Origin: Utricularia gibba
Taxonomy: Eukaryota > Streptophyta > Magnoliopsida > Lamiales > Lentibulariaceae
NCBI GenBank assembly: GCA_002189035.1
Contig: NEEC01000013.1
Location: 992,001 to 1,056,000 of the forward strand
Reading direction: 5' to 3'
Length of the DNA stretch: 64,000 nt
Shown here: positions 62,690 through 64,000 of the stretch, piece after piece
How positions within the stretch are numbered: the stretch's first letter is position 1
How the letters are laid out: every line of letters starts with the position of its first letter
Program-made: the position numbers and the translations under genes
Notes under the pieces: model-generated
The model's input: only the letters and a program-made list of their open reading frames with translations
Database searches by the model: none
What the model was told of the DNA's origin: nothing

Positions 62690-64000
62690 GTGACAATGCT
62701 TTTGATCATAATAGCCCTTCATTAATTATTGATTGAAATTCAATCTATCCTTATAAAGTTGTAGAATATCATCTCAACCTCAAAATTGTAAATCCACTGT
62801 GGAGACCTTGGAATTTTCCTTCTCATAAAGGATGGTCGTTGGTATAGGCTATTCACAAACAATCTCAAACAGAGTCATGTCAATGTGGCTATGCAGGTTG
62901 GTGTTGTACGAATATTTTGCCTAGAATAACCAATGTGTCCATTGACTAGGTTTATCACTTGTGAAACTCTTGAGATACATTTCCATTTGTCGACAACATC
63001 GGTTTGACTATCCGATTGTGGATGATATGCTGTTGAATAATACACCTAACATTCATAGCAATTCTTTCCAAAATATACTTTTAAATATCTTATCCCTATC
63101 ACTCACAATAGACTTTGACAATCCATGAAGTTTAAAAATTTCTTCAAATACTATTTTAGCAACCGAAGCATCAATAAAAGGATGCGATAGAGCAAGAAAT
63201 TGAGCATACTTAGAGAATATTTCCACCACAATCATTATCACCTGTTTTTGTCTTGATATCAGTAACCCTTCTAAAAAATCTATTGAGATATTTATCATAT
63301 CCGATTCAGTATAGGCATGGGTTGTAAAAGACTAGCATGTTTCCTCTGGTTTCATTTATTCTATTGAACATCACATATCTTAACGAACTCCTATATTTGT
63401 GCCTTCATACCATGCCAATAAAATTCATCAGATACACGATGGAGGGTCTTTGCATATGCTTCACGGTGAGCAGCATGGCTCATAACAATAATCTATTTCG
63501 GCAATGCCAAGTCAACTGATACATAAAACCTATCTTTATAGTAAATGATACCTTGAAAAAACTTCTACTTATCACCTATTGTCCTCCGACAAATTCCACT
63601 TCTCCTTTCCTATGTGGCAAATGAAATCTCCTAGACTCATTTACTTTGATTTTGTAGGTCGACGTGAAGTATCGAGATTTTGACAAGCTTTACTTCCTCC
63701 TGATCCCTTCTGAAGCATGACGTTCTATGATGAATTCTTGTAAAAAATCTGAAGCAACTAAAATGGGAGCTTGAGTCAATTCTAGTTTAAGAGCTTCAAA
63801 CTCATAATAAACTTGTAAGAGCTACAGTTTTGGCACTAAAATTCTAAATGAATCTATGGTAATAACTTGTGAGACTCAAGAATCCTCACACACCCTTCAT
63901 CTCATGGGTTTAGACTACTCAATAATAGCACATATTTTATTTGGGTCCTCCTTGATTCTCTCTTTCTACCCAACACGTGCCTCAGGTATATCACTTCGGA
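62690..64000 (-). mobile_element. Ty3/gypsy retrotransposon fragment, integrase region
   Basis: Minus-strand similarity to gypsy integrase. The best block is 63298-63053 (ISIDFLEGL, FKLHGLSKSIVSDRDKIF with the second catalytic Asp). A downstream block near 63030-62800 contains a degraded QSDGQTE-like segment and FTSDKPSQWTHWL. Upstream, zinc-binding and RNase H-side sequence continues with many stops towards the window edge, so the element extends beyond it. It is inactive. Confidence 0.8.

Overview
This is eudicot nuclear DNA: spliced genes with GT-AG introns, very AT-rich intergenic DNA, plant-specific families (SOSEKI, ARF, XTH, TIP, CASP-like, ICR, WAK-like) and LTR retrotransposons. Protein similarity feels asterid-like, but the species cannot be fixed from the sequence. 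I reconstructed exons by eye from splice signals, reading-frame continuity and recalled family sequences. No database search was run.

Layout: TIP1-type aquaporin (0.2-1.1 kb, +); SOSEKI polar-polymer protein (2.8-4.8 kb, -); group IIIA XTH (7.6-9.0 kb, -); CDC48 AAA+ ATPase (13.3-17.0 kb, +); EDR2-like PH/START/DUF1336 protein (17.8-22.8 kb, +); ARF10/16-type auxin response factor with a miR160 site (24.7-26.4 kb, +); a doubtful small gene (26.8-27.2 kb, -); CASP-like 5A protein (27.5-28.7 kb, +); Pro-rich/AGP-like membrane protein (30.9-31.5 kb, +); DPB3/NF-YC10-type histone-fold protein (33.5-34.7 kb, +); a conserved 83-aa protein (35.1-35.4 kb, -); phosphatidylinositol transfer protein with an 8-nt microexon (36.5-38.7 kb, +); ROP effector ICR/RIP (39.9-42.0 kb, +); a 3.6-kb long-TIR foldback-like element (42.3-45.9 kb); a decayed mitochondrial uL15 pseudogene (46.1-46.9 kb); clade A PP2C of ABA signalling (48.5-49.9 kb, +); RBMX2/IST3-type RRM-CCCH splicing factor (51.2-52.6 kb, -); WAK-like receptor kinase with a MITE-like insertion in an intron (53.3-56.2 kb, -); then a retrotransposon graveyard (56.8-64 kb) with a Ty1/copia element split by two solo LTRs and an opposite-strand Ty3/gypsy fragment.

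The strongest cross-cutting observation is that six otherwise intact genes each need one or two single missing bases to keep the family reading frame. All eight are -1 events and most lie in short homopolymers. That points to sequence undercalling rather than gene death, and it contrasts with the truly decayed uL15 pseudogene. The EDR2-like / ARF10 / CASPL5A order matches, from memory, the Arabidopsis chromosome 2 block around At2g28320-At2g28370. Functionally the genes share no pathway. Several are linked to hormone and polarity themes: auxin (ARF), ABA (PP2C), ROP signalling (ICR), cell-edge polarity (SOSEKI) and cell wall (XTH, WAK-like, AGP-like). I found no convincing new multi-gene system. 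The most unusual structures are the foldback-like element carrying an exon-like segment and the nested solo LTRs.
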